A stretch of DNA of 64,000 bases from Candidatus Accumulibacter conexus. GTDB taxonomy: Bacteria; Pseudomonadota; Gammaproteobacteria; Burkholderiales; Rhodocyclaceae. Each line of letters starts with the position of its first letter. Within the stretch, counting starts at the first letter, position 1. This document shows, in pieces, positions 27,788 through 38,088 of this stretch. A program made the position numbers and the translations under genes. The notes under the pieces are model-generated. The model was given only the letters and a program-made list of their open reading frames with translations. It did no database searches and had not been told where the DNA came from. The stretch is taken from assembly GCA_017592775.1 (NCBI GenBank), contig JAGFNJ010000019.1, forward strand, positions 1 to 64,000. Reading direction: 5' to 3'.

Positions 27788-28620
27788 GCGACCGCTACGC
27801 CGTCTTCGGCAATCCGGTGGGCCACAGCAAGTCGCCAGCCATTCACGCTGCGTTCGCCGCGGCATGCCAGCAGGATCTGGCTTACGAGGCGATCCTCGCG
27901 CCGCTCGATGGCTTTGCCGACCGCGTGCGTGCCTTCGTCGCCGCCGGTGGTTGCGGTGGCAACGTCACGCTGCCGTTCAAACAGGAGGCCTGCCGTCTGG
28001 CAACGCGGCTGACGCCGCGGGCGCGGCTTGCGGGGGCGGTCAACACCCTGTCGTTCGACGGACCGGAGTGGCTCGGTGACAATACCGACGGCGCCGGTCT
28101 GCTGCGCGATCTGACGCACAATCTGGGCTGCCCGATCGCCGGCATGCGTGTCCTGCTGCTCGGTGCCGGTGGCGCTGCGCGCGGTGTTCTCGGCCCTCTG
28201 CTCGAGGCCGGACCGCGCCGACTGGTGATCTCCAACCGCACCGAAGCCAGCGCGCATGAACTGGCGGCGCGGCTGCCGGGCGCCGGTGCGGTCAGTGCCT
28301 GTTCGTACCCGCAACTCGCCGGGCAGAGCTTCGACCTGCTGATCAATGCCACCTCCGCCAGCCTCGCGGGTGCCCGCTTGCCCTTGCCGGATGGTCTCTT
28401 CGCTCCCGGCAGCCTGGCCTACGACATGATGTACGGGCAGGAGGAGGCCCCGTTCCTGCTCCTCGCCGGCAGTTGCGGGGCGGCGCGACTGGCAGACGGC
28501 CTCGGCATGCTGGTCGAGCAGGCGGCGGAGGCCTTCCAGCTCTGGCGTGGCGTCCGGCCCGCGACGGCGCCGGTGATGGCGATGCTGCGCTCCGGCAGCC
28601 GGCAGACCGGGGGCAGATGA
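27784..28620 (+). CDS. aroE: Shikimate dehydrogenase (NADP+)
   Basis: The 278-residue enzyme reduces 3-dehydroshikimate to shikimate in aromatic amino-acid synthesis. The substrate-binding part is YAVFGNPVGHSKSPAIHAAF, GGNVTLPFKQEA (catalytic Lys), AGAVNTL and GDNTDGAGLLRDL. The Rossmann nucleotide part is VLLLGAGGAARGVLGPLL with SNRTEASA just after it, the Arg supporting NADP(H) preference. The start overlaps the TonB-like stop and the stop overlaps mtgA, both by ATGA. Confidence 0.97.
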   Translation: MSDRYAVFGNPVGHSKSPAIHAAFAAACQQDLAYEAILAPLDGFADRVRAFVAAGGCGGNVTLPFKQEACRLATRLTPRARLAGAVNTLSFDGPEWLGDNTDGAGLLRDLTHNLGCPIAGMRVLLLGAGGAARGVLGPLLEAGPRRLVISNRTEASAHELAARLPGAGAVSACSYPQLAGQSFDLLINATSASLAGARLPLPDGLFAPGSLAYDMMYGQEEAPFLLLAGSCGAARLADGLGMLVEQAAEAFQLWRGVRPATAPVMAMLRSGSRQTGGR

Positions 28621-29309
28621 AGCCCCTCCTCTGGGTGAAGCGTCTGCTGCTTGGCGGCATCGCCCTGTTGCTCCTCTATCAGTGCTGGTTGTTCGGCTGG
28701 ATTCTCTGGTGGAACTGGGCGAACCCCGATGTCACCCGCTTCATGTCCATCCGGCTCGAGGAACTGCGTCGGCAGCAACCGGAAGCACGACTGCGCAAGC
28801 AATGGGTGCCCTACGACCGCATGTCGGTCCACCTCAAGCGCGCGATCGTCGCTGCCGAGGACGCCCGCTTCGTCGATCACGAGGGCTTTGACTGGGACGG
28901 AATCCAGCAGGCGATCGAGAAGAACCAGAAGAAGGGCCGGATCGTTGCCGGCGGCTCGACGATCTCGCAGCAGCTGGCGAAGAACCTCTTTCTGACACCG
29001 GCGCGGACGCCATGGCGGAAGGCCGAAGAGGCGGTCATCACGCTGATGCTCGAAGCCGTGTGGAGCAAGGAGCGCATTCTCGAGGTCTACCTCAACGTCA
29101 TCGAATGGGGCAATGGCGTCTTCGGCGCCGAAGCGGCCGCCCGTCACTATTATGGCGTCACGGCGGCACAGCTTTCACGCGAGCAGGCTGCGCGGTTGGC
29201 GGGAATGGTTCCCAGCCCGCGCTTCTACGACCGCAACCGCAATGCGCCGGGGCTGGCAAGAAAGACCGCGATCATTCTCTCCCGCATGCCGTCTGCCGAC
29301 CTTCCCTGA
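28617..29309 (+). CDS. mtgA: Monofunctional peptidoglycan transglycosylase
   Basis: The 230-residue GT51 enzyme polymerises lipid II into glycan strands at the inner membrane. It has one N-terminal membrane anchor (about 10-32) and the GT51 motifs: catalytic Glu in AAEDARFVDHEGFDW, GGSTISQQLAKNLFL, KERILEVYLNVIEWG, GAEAAARHYYG and AARLAGMVPSPR. There is no transpeptidase domain. It overlaps aroE by 4 bp, a gene order common in betaproteobacteria. Confidence 0.97.
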   Translation: MKPLLWVKRLLLGGIALLLLYQCWLFGWILWWNWANPDVTRFMSIRLEELRRQQPEARLRKQWVPYDRMSVHLKRAIVAAEDARFVDHEGFDWDGIQQAIEKNQKKGRIVAGGSTISQQLAKNLFLTPARTPWRKAEEAVITLMLEAVWSKERILEVYLNVIEWGNGVFGAEAAARHYYGVTAAQLSREQAARLAGMVPSPRFYDRNRNAPGLARKTAIILSRMPSADLP

Positions 29310-29435
29310 GCCGCAGGAACGCCAGGGGTCGGCGTTGGCGGAGAGTGGCCGGTGAGCGGCAAAGCCTGCGATACTATCCGCCTGTCGCTGCCGCAATGAC
29401 CGTCGGTTCCGGATACCTCAAGGAGTCATCCCCGC

Positions 29436-29951
29436 ATGAAGCTTCGTACCGTTTTTCTGCTGCTCATCTTCACTCTCGTCGCCGCCTTCTCCGCGCTCAA
29501 CTGGCACGCCTTCACGACGCCGACGACGCTGTCACTGGGGGTGGCGCAGGTCGAAGCGCCGCTCGGGGTGATCATGCTCGGCGTCATCGCCTTCCTGGCC
29601 GCCTTCTTCCTGATCTTCGTCGTCTATGTGCAGGCCTCGGCGCTGTTCGATTCGCGTCGCCATGCGCAGGAACTGCAACTCAACCGCGAGCTCGCGGACA
29701 AGGCCGAAGCCTCGCGTTTTACCGAACTGCGTTCGTTTCTCGAAGGCGAGCTGCAGAAGCTGGCCGGCCGTGGTACGACGCCGGCGGCGAGTGACGCGGC
29801 GATCCTGGAGCGCCTCGACCGGCTCGAGAAGGTACTGCTGACCGGGATGGAGCAATCGGCAAACAGCGTTGCGGCGTGCGTCGGTGAACTCGAGGACCGG
29901 CTCGAACGGAGGGGCGATTTGCCGCCGGTGCATCGGCCGGGGAACCTCTGA
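29436..29951 (+). CDS. LapA-domain membrane protein
   Basis: The 171-residue protein has two N-terminal membrane segments (about 4-22 and 44-66) in the LapA/YciS pattern (FSALNWHAFTTPTTLSLGVAQVEAPLGVIML), then a charged helical cytoplasmic region with likely coiled coil (about 75-155). LapA/YciM partners regulate LPS synthesis in E. coli, but no lapB is adjacent, so that link is only suggestive. The ATG lies after AAGGAGTC. It is convergent with rhlE. Confidence 0.8.
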   Translation: MKLRTVFLLLIFTLVAAFSALNWHAFTTPTTLSLGVAQVEAPLGVIMLGVIAFLAAFFLIFVVYVQASALFDSRRHAQELQLNRELADKAEASRFTELRSFLEGELQKLAGRGTTPAASDAAILERLDRLEKVLLTGMEQSANSVAACVGELEDRLERRGDLPPVHRPGNL

Positions 29952-30014
29952 CTCCCCTGGTCGGGGCGGGCGCAGGCGCGCCACCTTGCCGGCAGGCGCC
30001 GGGCGTGCCGCAGT

Positions 30015-30039
30015 CGGCGGGCCTTGCCGGGACCCGCCG
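30015..30039. terminator. Hairpin between convergent LapA-domain gene and rhlE
   Basis: CGGCGGG (30015-30021) pairs with CCCGCCG (30033-30039) in the 113-bp gap between two gene ends. No T-run follows, so its role as a terminator is tentative. Confidence 0.35.
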
Positions 30040-30064
30040 CGGTTCGCTATTTCTTCACAACTTC

Positions 30065-31489
<1,425 letters not shown>

Positions 31490-31971
31490 GTTGTCTTTCG
31501 TATGGCTGTGCAGCCCCTCACCGACAGGCGTGCGGGGGGTGCGAATGAAGCAGGAAGGGCAACGCCAACCAACGAAAGGCTGCGAGACAGACTCTGTCGG
31601 ATCAACAGGAGTCGGCACCCGTTGGCACAGAAGCTTTGTGCCGGGAAGGCGCTGAAGTGATCGACACCAGAAGGCAGGGGGGCTTGAGACTTACGGCCAG
31701 GTTCGCGATGCTCGGGGCACGCTGCAGGTCCGCTGCAACGTGCGGCGCGCATTGTAGCACGGTCGCGGGTGCGGTAGCGGTTCCTGAGCGGCATTCCTGC
31801 GAGTCGGCACGGGCCGCGATGCACCGGGAACGTGCGCGTCGCCCCGCCGGCGCACCATTCCCTTGCGTCGACCATCGGTCGGCAGCGTCGCACCGCCGGC
31901 CGGCAGGGGGTGGTCGAGGGTGGCACAGTTCCTGCTTGAAGACGTCGAGACCCATTATCGCGGTGAGCCTG
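31490..31971. other. Divergent intergenic region between rhlE and the ATP-grasp gene
   Basis: About 480 bases with no convincing gene. It must hold promoters for both directions. A small inverted repeat, GGCACA/TGTGCC, is present near 31622-31640 within the rhlE leader. I could not identify clear -35/-10 pairs. Confidence 0.4.
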
Positions 31972-33390
31972 ATGAGCGCAGCGTTCTACAACGAGATGTA
32001 CGATTCGGATGCCGGCCTGCGGCCGCACTATCGCGCCTTTGCCGAATGGCTGGACGGCATGCCGGCTGAGCGGCTCGAGCGCAAGCGGGCCGAGGCGGAC
32101 ACGGCTTTCCATCGCGTCGGCATCACCTTTGCCGTTTACGGCGAGGAGGCAGGGACCGAACGCCTGATCCCCTTCGACATCATTCCGCGGATCATCCCTG
32201 CGGCCGAGTGGGCGCAGCTCGAGGCCGGCCTGCGGCAGCGGGTGCAGGCGCTGAACGCTTTCCTGCACGACATCTACCACGAACAGGCGATTCTCAAGGC
32301 CGGCTGCGTTCCCGCCGAGCAGGTGCTGAACAACGCACAGTTCCGCCGCGAGATGATCGGTGTCGATGTTCCGTCCGGGATCTACGCGCATATCGCTGGC
32401 GTCGACATTGTCCGGGCAGGGGCCGGGGAGTCATACGTTCTCGAAGACAATCTGCGGGTGCCGTCGGGCGTGTCCTACATGATCGAGGACCGCAAGATGA
32501 TGATGCGGCTCTTTCCCGAACTTTTCTCCCGGCACCTGATTGCGCCGGTGCAGCACTACCCGGACCTGTTGCTCGACAACCTGCGAACGGTGGCGCCGAA
32601 GGGGGTCGCCAACCCCACTGTCGTCCTGCTGACGCCGGGTGCCTACAACAGCGCCTACTTCGAGCACACCTTCCTGGCGCAGCAGATGGGAATCGAACTC
32701 GTCGAGGGCCGCGATCTGTTCGTCCGTGACGAGACGGTGTTCATGCGCACGACGCAGGGGCCGCAGCGGGTCGACGTCATCTATCGCCGCCTCGACGACG
32801 ATTTTCTCGATCCGCTGGTGTTCAACAAAGACTCGATGCTCGGCGTGCCAGGTCTGTTGTCGGCCTACCGTGCCGGTCACGTCACCCTGGCGAACGCCAT
32901 CGGCACCGGTGTTGCCGACGACAAGTCGGTCTATCCCTACGTTCCCGAGATGATCCGTTTCTATCTCGGCGAGGAGCCGAAGCTGAACAACGTGCCGACC
33001 TGGATGCTGCGCAAGCCGGAAGACCTGCGCTACGTTCTGGCACACCTGCCCGAACTGGTGGTCAAGGAGGTGCATGGTGCCGGCGGCTATGGCATGCTGG
33101 TCGGGCCGGCGGCGAGCCGGGCGGAGATCGAGGAGTTTCGCGCCCGCATCATCGCCGCGCCGGAGAAGTACATCGCGCAGCCGACACTGGCGCTGTCGAA
33201 TTGCCCGACCTTCGTCGAGTCCGGAATCGCTCCGCGCCATCTCGACCTGCGCCCCTTTGTCCTCTCCGGCAAGCGCGGCGTCGGCATGGTTCCGGGTGGG
33301 CTGACGCGTGTTGCGTTGCGCGCCGGTTCGCTGGTGGTCAACTCGTCACAGGGCGGTGGGACCAAGGACACCTGGGTGCTGGAGAACTGA
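31972..33390 (+). CDS. Circularly permuted type-2 ATP-grasp protein
   Basis: The 472-residue protein begins [19 protein letters not shown] and has [103 protein letters not shown] and the C-terminal LRPFVLSG. This is the circularly permuted ATP-grasp family (CP_ATPgrasp_2), thought to form a peptide-like bond on an unknown substrate. Such genes normally sit next to an alpha-E gene, as here (18 bp downstream). A GTG at 31963 is an alternative start. Confidence 0.92.
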   Translation: MSAAFYNEMYDSDAGLRPHYRAFAEWLDGMPAERLERKRAEADTAFHRVGITFAVYGEEAGTERLIPFDIIPRIIPAAEWAQLEAGLRQRVQALNAFLHDIYHEQAILKAGCVPAEQVLNNAQFRREMIGVDVPSGIYAHIAGVDIVRAGAGESYVLEDNLRVPSGVSYMIEDRKMMMRLFPELFSRHLIAPVQHYPDLLLDNLRTVAPKGVANPTVVLLTPGAYNSAYFEHTFLAQQMGIELVEGRDLFVRDETVFMRTTQGPQRVDVIYRRLDDDFLDPLVFNKDSMLGVPGLLSAYRAGHVTLANAIGTGVADDKSVYPYVPEMIRFYLGEEPKLNNVPTWMLRKPEDLRYVLAHLPELVVKEVHGAGGYGMLVGPAASRAEIEEFRARIIAAPEKYIAQPTLALSNCPTFVESGIAPRHLDLRPFVLSGKRGVGMVPGGLTRVALRAGSLVVNSSQGGGTKDTWVLEN

Positions 33391-33408
33391 GATGGATGGA
33401 GGATCGAG

Positions 33409-34344
33409 ATGCTGAGTCGCACGGCGGACCACCTGTACTGGCTGGCGCGCTATACCGAAAGGGCGGAGAACCTGGCACGCCTGCTCGACGTGTCCTACCA
33501 GATGTCGCTGGTTCCCCAGTCCATCGCCGCACAGAACGAGAACTGGCGCGCGATTCTCGCCCTCAACAGCCTCGAGTCGGCTTTTGCCGAGACCTACAGC
33601 GGGGTCAATGTCGACAACGTGTTGCGTTTCATGGTTGCCGACGCGACGAATCCGTCATCGATCTACAGCTGCCTGCGCGCGGCGCGCGAGAACGCGCATG
33701 CGGTGCGCGGGACGCTGACCGCCGAAATGTGGGAGAGCATCAACGCCACCTGGATCGAGCTGCGGCAGCAGACCTTCGAGCAGATTCTCGCGCGTGGCAT
33801 CAGCGAGTTCTTCGACTGGGTCAAACTGCGCTCGGCGGTGACGCGCGGAGTGACCTTCGGCACCATGCTCAAGGACGATGCGCTGCACTTCATCCGTCTT
33901 GGTGGCCTGCTCGAACGGGGGGACAACACGGCGCGGATTCTCGACATGCAGTACCACATCCTGCGTCAGAGCGACGACGAGGGGGCCAGCGACTTCTATC
34001 GCTGGGGTGCGCTGCTGCGCTCGCTGTCGGCGTTCCAGGTCTACCGCAAGGTATACCGCGATGCGATCACTCCGGCGCGTGTCGCCGAGCTCCTGATCCT
34101 GCGCATGGATCTGCCGCGATCCCTGCACGCCTGCGCCGACGGCATCGTCCGCATGCTGCAGCTGATTGCCAACGATGCTTCGGCAGAGACCCAGCGTCAG
34201 GCGGGGGTGTTGCACGCCCGGCTCCATTTCGCTCGCATCGACGATGTCCTGGCAGGCGGTCTGCACGAATACCTGACGGATTTCATGGATCGCATCTACG
34301 AACTCGGTGACGGCATCAGCCGCGACTTCCTGATCGCTGCCTGA
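33409..34344 (+). CDS. Alpha-E domain protein (DUF403)
   Basis: The 311-residue protein is all-helical and starts MLSRTADHLYWLARYTERAENLARLLDV, the hallmark of the alpha-E family. Further motifs are RAARENAHAVRGTLTAEMWESIN and GGLLERGDNTARILDMQYH. The family has unknown function and nearly always accompanies the permuted ATP-grasp protein, often with a transglutaminase-like protease, which is absent here. A clear Shine-Dalgarno (GGATGGAGG) precedes the ATG. Confidence 0.92.
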   Translation: MLSRTADHLYWLARYTERAENLARLLDVSYQMSLVPQSIAAQNENWRAILALNSLESAFAETYSGVNVDNVLRFMVADATNPSSIYSCLRAARENAHAVRGTLTAEMWESINATWIELRQQTFEQILARGISEFFDWVKLRSAVTRGVTFGTMLKDDALHFIRLGGLLERGDNTARILDMQYHILRQSDDEGASDFYRWGALLRSLSAFQVYRKVYRDAITPARVAELLILRMDLPRSLHACADGIVRMLQLIANDASAETQRQAGVLHARLHFARIDDVLAGGLHEYLTDFMDRIYELGDGISRDFLIAA

Positions 34345-34423
34345 AGGAAAGGGGGGTGACGCCATCGCCGGCCGCGCCCGCTACTTGCCGTCGTGTCGCC
34401 GTGCCGGGTGGCGTGCCGTCGCA

Positions 34424-34452
34424 TTGACCGGCAAAACGACTTGTGCTCTAAT
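34424..34452 (+). promoter_or_regulatory. Sigma-70 promoter upstream of tRNA-Val
   Basis: TTGACC (34424-34429), a 17-bp spacer and TCTAAT (34447-34452) form a good promoter. The tRNA begins about 145 bases after the expected start point, giving an unusually long leader. Confidence 0.55.
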
Positions 34453-34604
34453 CGCGCCTTCGTCGCCGCCAGAGCGTTCCATCCGCAACCTGGGGCCGAG
34501 GCCGCCGCAGCAGATCGTGCAGGGCGGCGGGCAGGCTGCCGGCGACGGGCAAGCAGCAGCCGTTCGGCGAGAGTCCCAGCGTCGCTGTCCGGTTGCAGGC
34601 GATC

Positions 34605-34679
34605 GGGCGATTAACTCAGCGGTAGAGTGCCACCTTCACACGGTGGAAGTCAGTGGTTCGAACCCACTATCGCCCACCA
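34605..34679 (+). tRNA. tRNA-Val (anticodon CAC)
   Basis: The 75-base gene starts GGGCGATTAACTCAGC and ends ATCGCCC plus A and an encoded CCA. The anticodon stem CCACC/GGTGG encloses loop TTCACAC, anticodon CAC, reading GUG. The T-arm GTGGTTCGAACCCAC pairs. D-, anticodon-, T- and acceptor stems are all intact. Confidence 0.96.
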
Positions 34680-34887
34680 CCCCGAGCCGGTTGCCGGTCT
34701 GCGAGGAACGCCGCGCGGCGCGGGAGGCATCGCGGCCGTTGGCGCGGCTGGAGTGTCTCCGCGGTGGACGCATGAGCCGTCAGCGCGGTGATCTTTCTGT
34801 TAGAATCGGGGCCACGGCTTCACAGGCAGGCGGGCAACGAGCTACAGGAGCCTTTCCCGGTCCACTTCGCCACGACATCACCGAGAC

Positions 34888-35187
34888 ATGAGCACGACGC
34901 CGCATCCCTCATTCATCATCGTCGGTCTGACCACTGGCGGCAGGAAGTTTCGTCCGAGCGACTGGGCCGAAAGGCTCTGTGGCGTCCTCTCGGTGTTTGG
35001 CGCGGAGAAGAGGATGCGCTATTCGCCCTACGTCGGTCCGCGGACGTACAAGGGAGAGAAGGCGGTTCACGTCGATGGGCAATTGTACGAAATCGAGCCG
35101 ATGGCCTACCGTTTCGTTCTGCACTTCGCCGAGGACAACGACCTGCAGCTGATCCACGACGTCGCGGTGCCCGACACACCGGTGTAG
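34888..35187 (+). CDS. DUF3579 domain protein
   Basis: The 99-residue protein, starting STTPHPSFIIVGLTTGGRKFRPSDWAERL and carrying RYSPYVGPRTYKGEKAVHVDG and EIEPMAYRFVLHFAEDNDLQ, matches the betaproteobacterial DUF3579 family. Function is unknown and no catalytic motif is obvious. A -10-like TAGAAT lies at 34801-34806. It is a single gene, convergent with ybiB. Confidence 0.9.
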   Translation: MSTTPHPSFIIVGLTTGGRKFRPSDWAERLCGVLSVFGAEKRMRYSPYVGPRTYKGEKAVHVDGQLYEIEPMAYRFVLHFAEDNDLQLIHDVAVPDTPV

Positions 35188-35310
35188 CCTGAACCGGCGA
35201 CGGCCGGCGTCTTGCGCCGCGCATCGTTTGCCGATCCGTGTCGCCGTGGGGCCTGCGCGCCGGCTCCGTTGCATGCCGTCCGGCGGTCCTTGACGGCTGT
35301 CAGTGATCGG

Positions 35311-36294
35311 TCAGACCACGGACAGTCCCTTGCCATCCACCGCCACCAGCGCCTTTGCTTGGTGGAGGTCGGTGGCGCGACCACAGGCGTACAGACAGCA
35401 GGCCAACTGATTGGCGAGCGGCAGCGGCAGCGGCAGGTCGCCGGCAAGGGCGCGGCGCATCCATTCGACCGTCGCCTGCGCCGCCGAACCCGCCGGCAGC
35501 TGTGGCAGGTTTCTGAGACTGTCATGCTCGGCCTCGAAGAGGATGTCGCTCCTCCCCTCATGCACATGCTCGATCGCCGGCCGACGTTTCGGATTGGCGA
35601 ATGGCTCACCCTCGGTGCCGCGCAGCAGCAGGGCGTTGGCGCCGACGATGCGGAGCACGGCACGCATGCTGTCGATGTAATCGGGATGAGTCGCCGCCGC
35701 CAGGAGCAGCGAATCGCCATGAAAGGGATCGAGCATCTTGACCAGGCTGTGGGCACTGTTGCGCAGCCCCAGGCGGTCGCGCAGAGCCAGTTGCGATGCC
35801 AGTCCGGGAGAGAGGCGTGCCAGCGGCAGGTAGGCGAGGCCATTGTCGTCGATTCGCTGCTGCGCTTCCTGCACGCTGTCACACGGCGCCAGCCCGTACT
35901 CGCAGAACACCTGTTCGCTGGTGACGCGCCCGTAGTCCTGGCTCAGGCCATGCACCAGAACCGGCACACCATGCCGACGCAGGAGCAGCGCCAGCAGCGG
36001 CGTCAGGTTGGCACCGCGGCGGGCGCCGTTGTAGCTCGGTATGACGACCGGCCGGGCACGGCTGCTGGGGCGCTGCAGAGTCGGCAGGCGCTCATTGGCG
36101 GCAGCGAGAAAGCCGACCATCTCGTCGACCGACTCGGTCTTCATGCGCAGGGCGATGGCGATCGCACCGAGTTCGAGATCGGCAACCATGCCGTCGAGCA
36201 TCGCTCCATAGAGCTGCTGCGCCTCGCTGCCGGACATGTCGCGCGCTCCCGTCGCGCCACGTCCGATCTCCCTGATCAAGAGCGCCAAGTCCAT
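35311..36294 (-). CDS. ybiB: YbiB-family DNA-binding protein (anthranilate phosphoribosyltransferase fold)
   Basis: The 327-residue protein has the TrpD-like fold: an N-terminal helical domain (LLIREIGRGATGARDMSGSEAQQLYGAMLDG), IALRMKTESVDEMVGFLAA, then PSYNGARRGANLTPLLALLL and HGLSQDYGRVTSEQVF. The phosphoribosyl-pyrophosphate motifs of true TrpD are degenerate, as in YbiB, which binds nucleic acid and is LexA-controlled in E. coli. Strong Shine-Dalgarno GGGAGGAGGG before the ATG at 36294. I see no LexA box here with confidence. Confidence 0.88.
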   Translation of the reverse strand: MDLALLIREIGRGATGARDMSGSEAQQLYGAMLDGMVADLELGAIAIALRMKTESVDEMVGFLAAANERLPTLQRPSSRARPVVIPSYNGARRGANLTPLLALLLRRHGVPVLVHGLSQDYGRVTSEQVFCEYGLAPCDSVQEAQQRIDDNGLAYLPLARLSPGLASQLALRDRLGLRNSAHSLVKMLDPFHGDSLLLAAATHPDYIDSMRAVLRIVGANALLLRGTEGEPFANPKRRPAIEHVHEGRSDILFEAEHDSLRNLPQLPAGSAAQATVEWMRRALAGDLPLPLPLANQLACCLYACGRATDLHQAKALVAVDGKGLSVV

Positions 36295-36715
36295 TTTCCC
36301 TCCTCCCGTCGTCGTCGCTGCGTCTCGCCGTCGCGCACCCATTCCGCGGCGCCGGCAGCCGCAGCCGCCCAGCGCGTCGCGATCGGCAACTGCTCCCCCG
36401 CGCCGGCCGCCAATCGTCGCGCCAGCCAGCATCGTACATCACAGCCGACGGAAGAACTCGTCCGGGCTGCTGTCTTCAACTCACCATTCCCTCAAGTCCA
36501 AGCAACAGCCGTGCCATCCATCCTGGCATGGTGGCGGTCCGGGCAGGCGGGAGGCAGGCAGCAGCAGCGCCCGCCGCTCGCGCGTGCCCTCTGTCGGAGG
36601 AACCCATAGCGGCCGGGGCTATCGATGGCCGGCGGACCGCCAATGTACAATTGCCACTTCCGGTCGGCGTGCCCGGCAGTGCACGGCTGCAACACATGAA
36701 GGATTCGACAAGCAG
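36295..36715. other. Divergent intergenic region between ybiB and the L,D-transpeptidase gene
   Basis: About 420 bases without a convincing gene. A -10-like TACAAT at 36646-36651 could serve the L,D-transpeptidase gene 65 bp downstream, but its -35 is weak. The rest is GC-rich sequence with no clear structure. Confidence 0.4.
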
Positions 36716-37738
36716 ATGACGAGACTCTACACGATGGCAGTTGCCCTGTTCTTCGGCCTGGTCGGCAGCATCCAGGCCGAGCGCACACCTTTCTGGGGGG
36801 CCAGGGAGCCGGTGCCGTTCGAGACACCGGCCGACCAGTTGCGCAACGGCGAATTCACCTGGGCGCCGCAGCTCGCACCGGCTGGTCCGATCCTGGTGCT
36901 GGTCAGTCTCGAAGAGCAGCGTGCCTACAGCTATCGCAATGGCCTGTTGATCGGCATCGCCTCAGTCAGTACCGGCAAGCCCGGCTACGAGACTCCCAGC
37001 GGTGTCTTCCAGACCTTCCTCAAGGACAAGGATCACCATTCCACGAAGTACCACAACGCCGCCATGCCCTACACGCAGAAGTTCACCCAGGATGGTGTAG
37101 CGCTGCATGCCGGTGGCGTTCCCGGATATCCGGAGTCGCACGGCTGCGTGCATCTGCCGAGCGAGTTTGCTCGCCTGCTGTTCGACGCCGCACCGAAGGG
37201 GATGACGGTGGTGATCGCCAAGGCCGGCTCGGCGCCGGAGGAGTTCCGGCATCCGGCATTCCTCAGTCCGGTCACCGACGCTGGCGGTCGGGCGGAGCAT
37301 CGCCGCCTGCCGGTCGCCAGCGGCCATCGCTGGGAGCCGGAGAAGTCGCCGTCGGGCCCGTTGTCGATCCTCCTGAGCCGCTACGATGAGCGGATCCTGG
37401 TGTTGCGCAACGGCGTCGAGATCGGCCGCGCCAAGGCGGCTTTCCGCAATCCGCAGCAACCCGTTGGCAGCCACGTCTTCGTCGCCAAGGAAGGCGCGCA
37501 GCCCGGCGGGCTGTTGCAGCATCAGTGGGTTGGCGTCGGTCTGGTCGGGCACATGGGCGATGCCGACACGCGGCCGGACCCGAAGGTGGTGAACGAGGTG
37601 ACGATTCCGGCGGACTTCAGGGCGCTTCTGGCAGCCGAGATCCGGCCGGGAACGACGCTGATGGTGACCGATGCGCCGGTACTCGAGCACACGACGGGGC
37701 TCGACATCGCCGTTCTGAGTTCCTTCCCGGATCACTGA
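36716..37738 (+). CDS. L,D-transpeptidase with a degenerate second copy of the fold
   Basis: The 340-residue exported protein has a signal peptide (1-21, ending IQA). A YkuD L,D-transpeptidase domain spans about 55-170: ILVLVSLEEQRAYSYRNGLLIG, STGKPGYETPSGVF and the catalytic HAGGVPGYPESHGCVHLP (H131, S141, H142, C144). These enzymes make 3-3 cross-links or attach proteins to peptidoglycan. Residues about 214-262 repeat the first half of the fold (GPLSILLSRYDERILVLRNG, then QQPVGSHVFVAKEG), but no second HGC follows, so the second copy is inactive, perhaps structural. Single gene, divergent from ybiB, followed by a strong hairpin. Confidence 0.92.
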   Translation: MTRLYTMAVALFFGLVGSIQAERTPFWGAREPVPFETPADQLRNGEFTWAPQLAPAGPILVLVSLEEQRAYSYRNGLLIGIASVSTGKPGYETPSGVFQTFLKDKDHHSTKYHNAAMPYTQKFTQDGVALHAGGVPGYPESHGCVHLPSEFARLLFDAAPKGMTVVIAKAGSAPEEFRHPAFLSPVTDAGGRAEHRRLPVASGHRWEPEKSPSGPLSILLSRYDERILVLRNGVEIGRAKAAFRNPQQPVGSHVFVAKEGAQPGGLLQHQWVGVGLVGHMGDADTRPDPKVVNEVTIPADFRALLAAEIRPGTTLMVTDAPVLEHTTGLDIAVLSSFPDH

Positions 37739-37743
37739 CGTGG

Positions 37744-37784
37744 CTGCAGCGGCGGCGCCTGCACCGGCCCGCCCGCCGCTGCAG
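37744..37784 (+). terminator. Hairpin after the L,D-transpeptidase gene
   Basis: A perfect 12-bp inverted repeat, CTGCAGCGGCGG (37744-37755) with CCGCCGCTGCAG (37773-37784), lies 5 bp after the stop. There is no T-run, so it is a terminator-like or mRNA-stabilising structure. Confidence 0.55.
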
Positions 37785-37883
37785 GTGACTGCCGCCCTTG
37801 ACGGCCGAGTTCTCGACGCCTGCGCAACTACCGCTCACCTTCGCCGGCCGTTGGCCATTGCCGCGTCGCTACGAATGAACGGC

Positions 37884-37911
37884 TTGACTTCCGGTATCCG
37901 CCGCCTATCCT
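37884..37911 (+). promoter_or_regulatory. Sigma-70 promoter for the PHB depolymerase gene
   Basis: TTGACT (37884-37889), a 16-bp spacer and TATCCT (37906-37911). It lies in the 350-bp gap (37739-38088), which holds no convincing gene, and gives the depolymerase a leader of about 170 bases. Confidence 0.5.
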
Positions 37912-38088
37912 GAATAGTGCACTGCACCATGACCCTGCTTTAACAGAACTCTTGGCGCCGAAGCAGTGTGCTGCACTCCGTCCGTGTGCGCTCCGCGGGA
38001 CCCGCGGAACGCGTTGGCCTTCTTGCACGGCCTGGGGCAGGATCAGGGGTCGTGGGTTTTCGAGGCGAAGACGAACGGGAGGAACATC

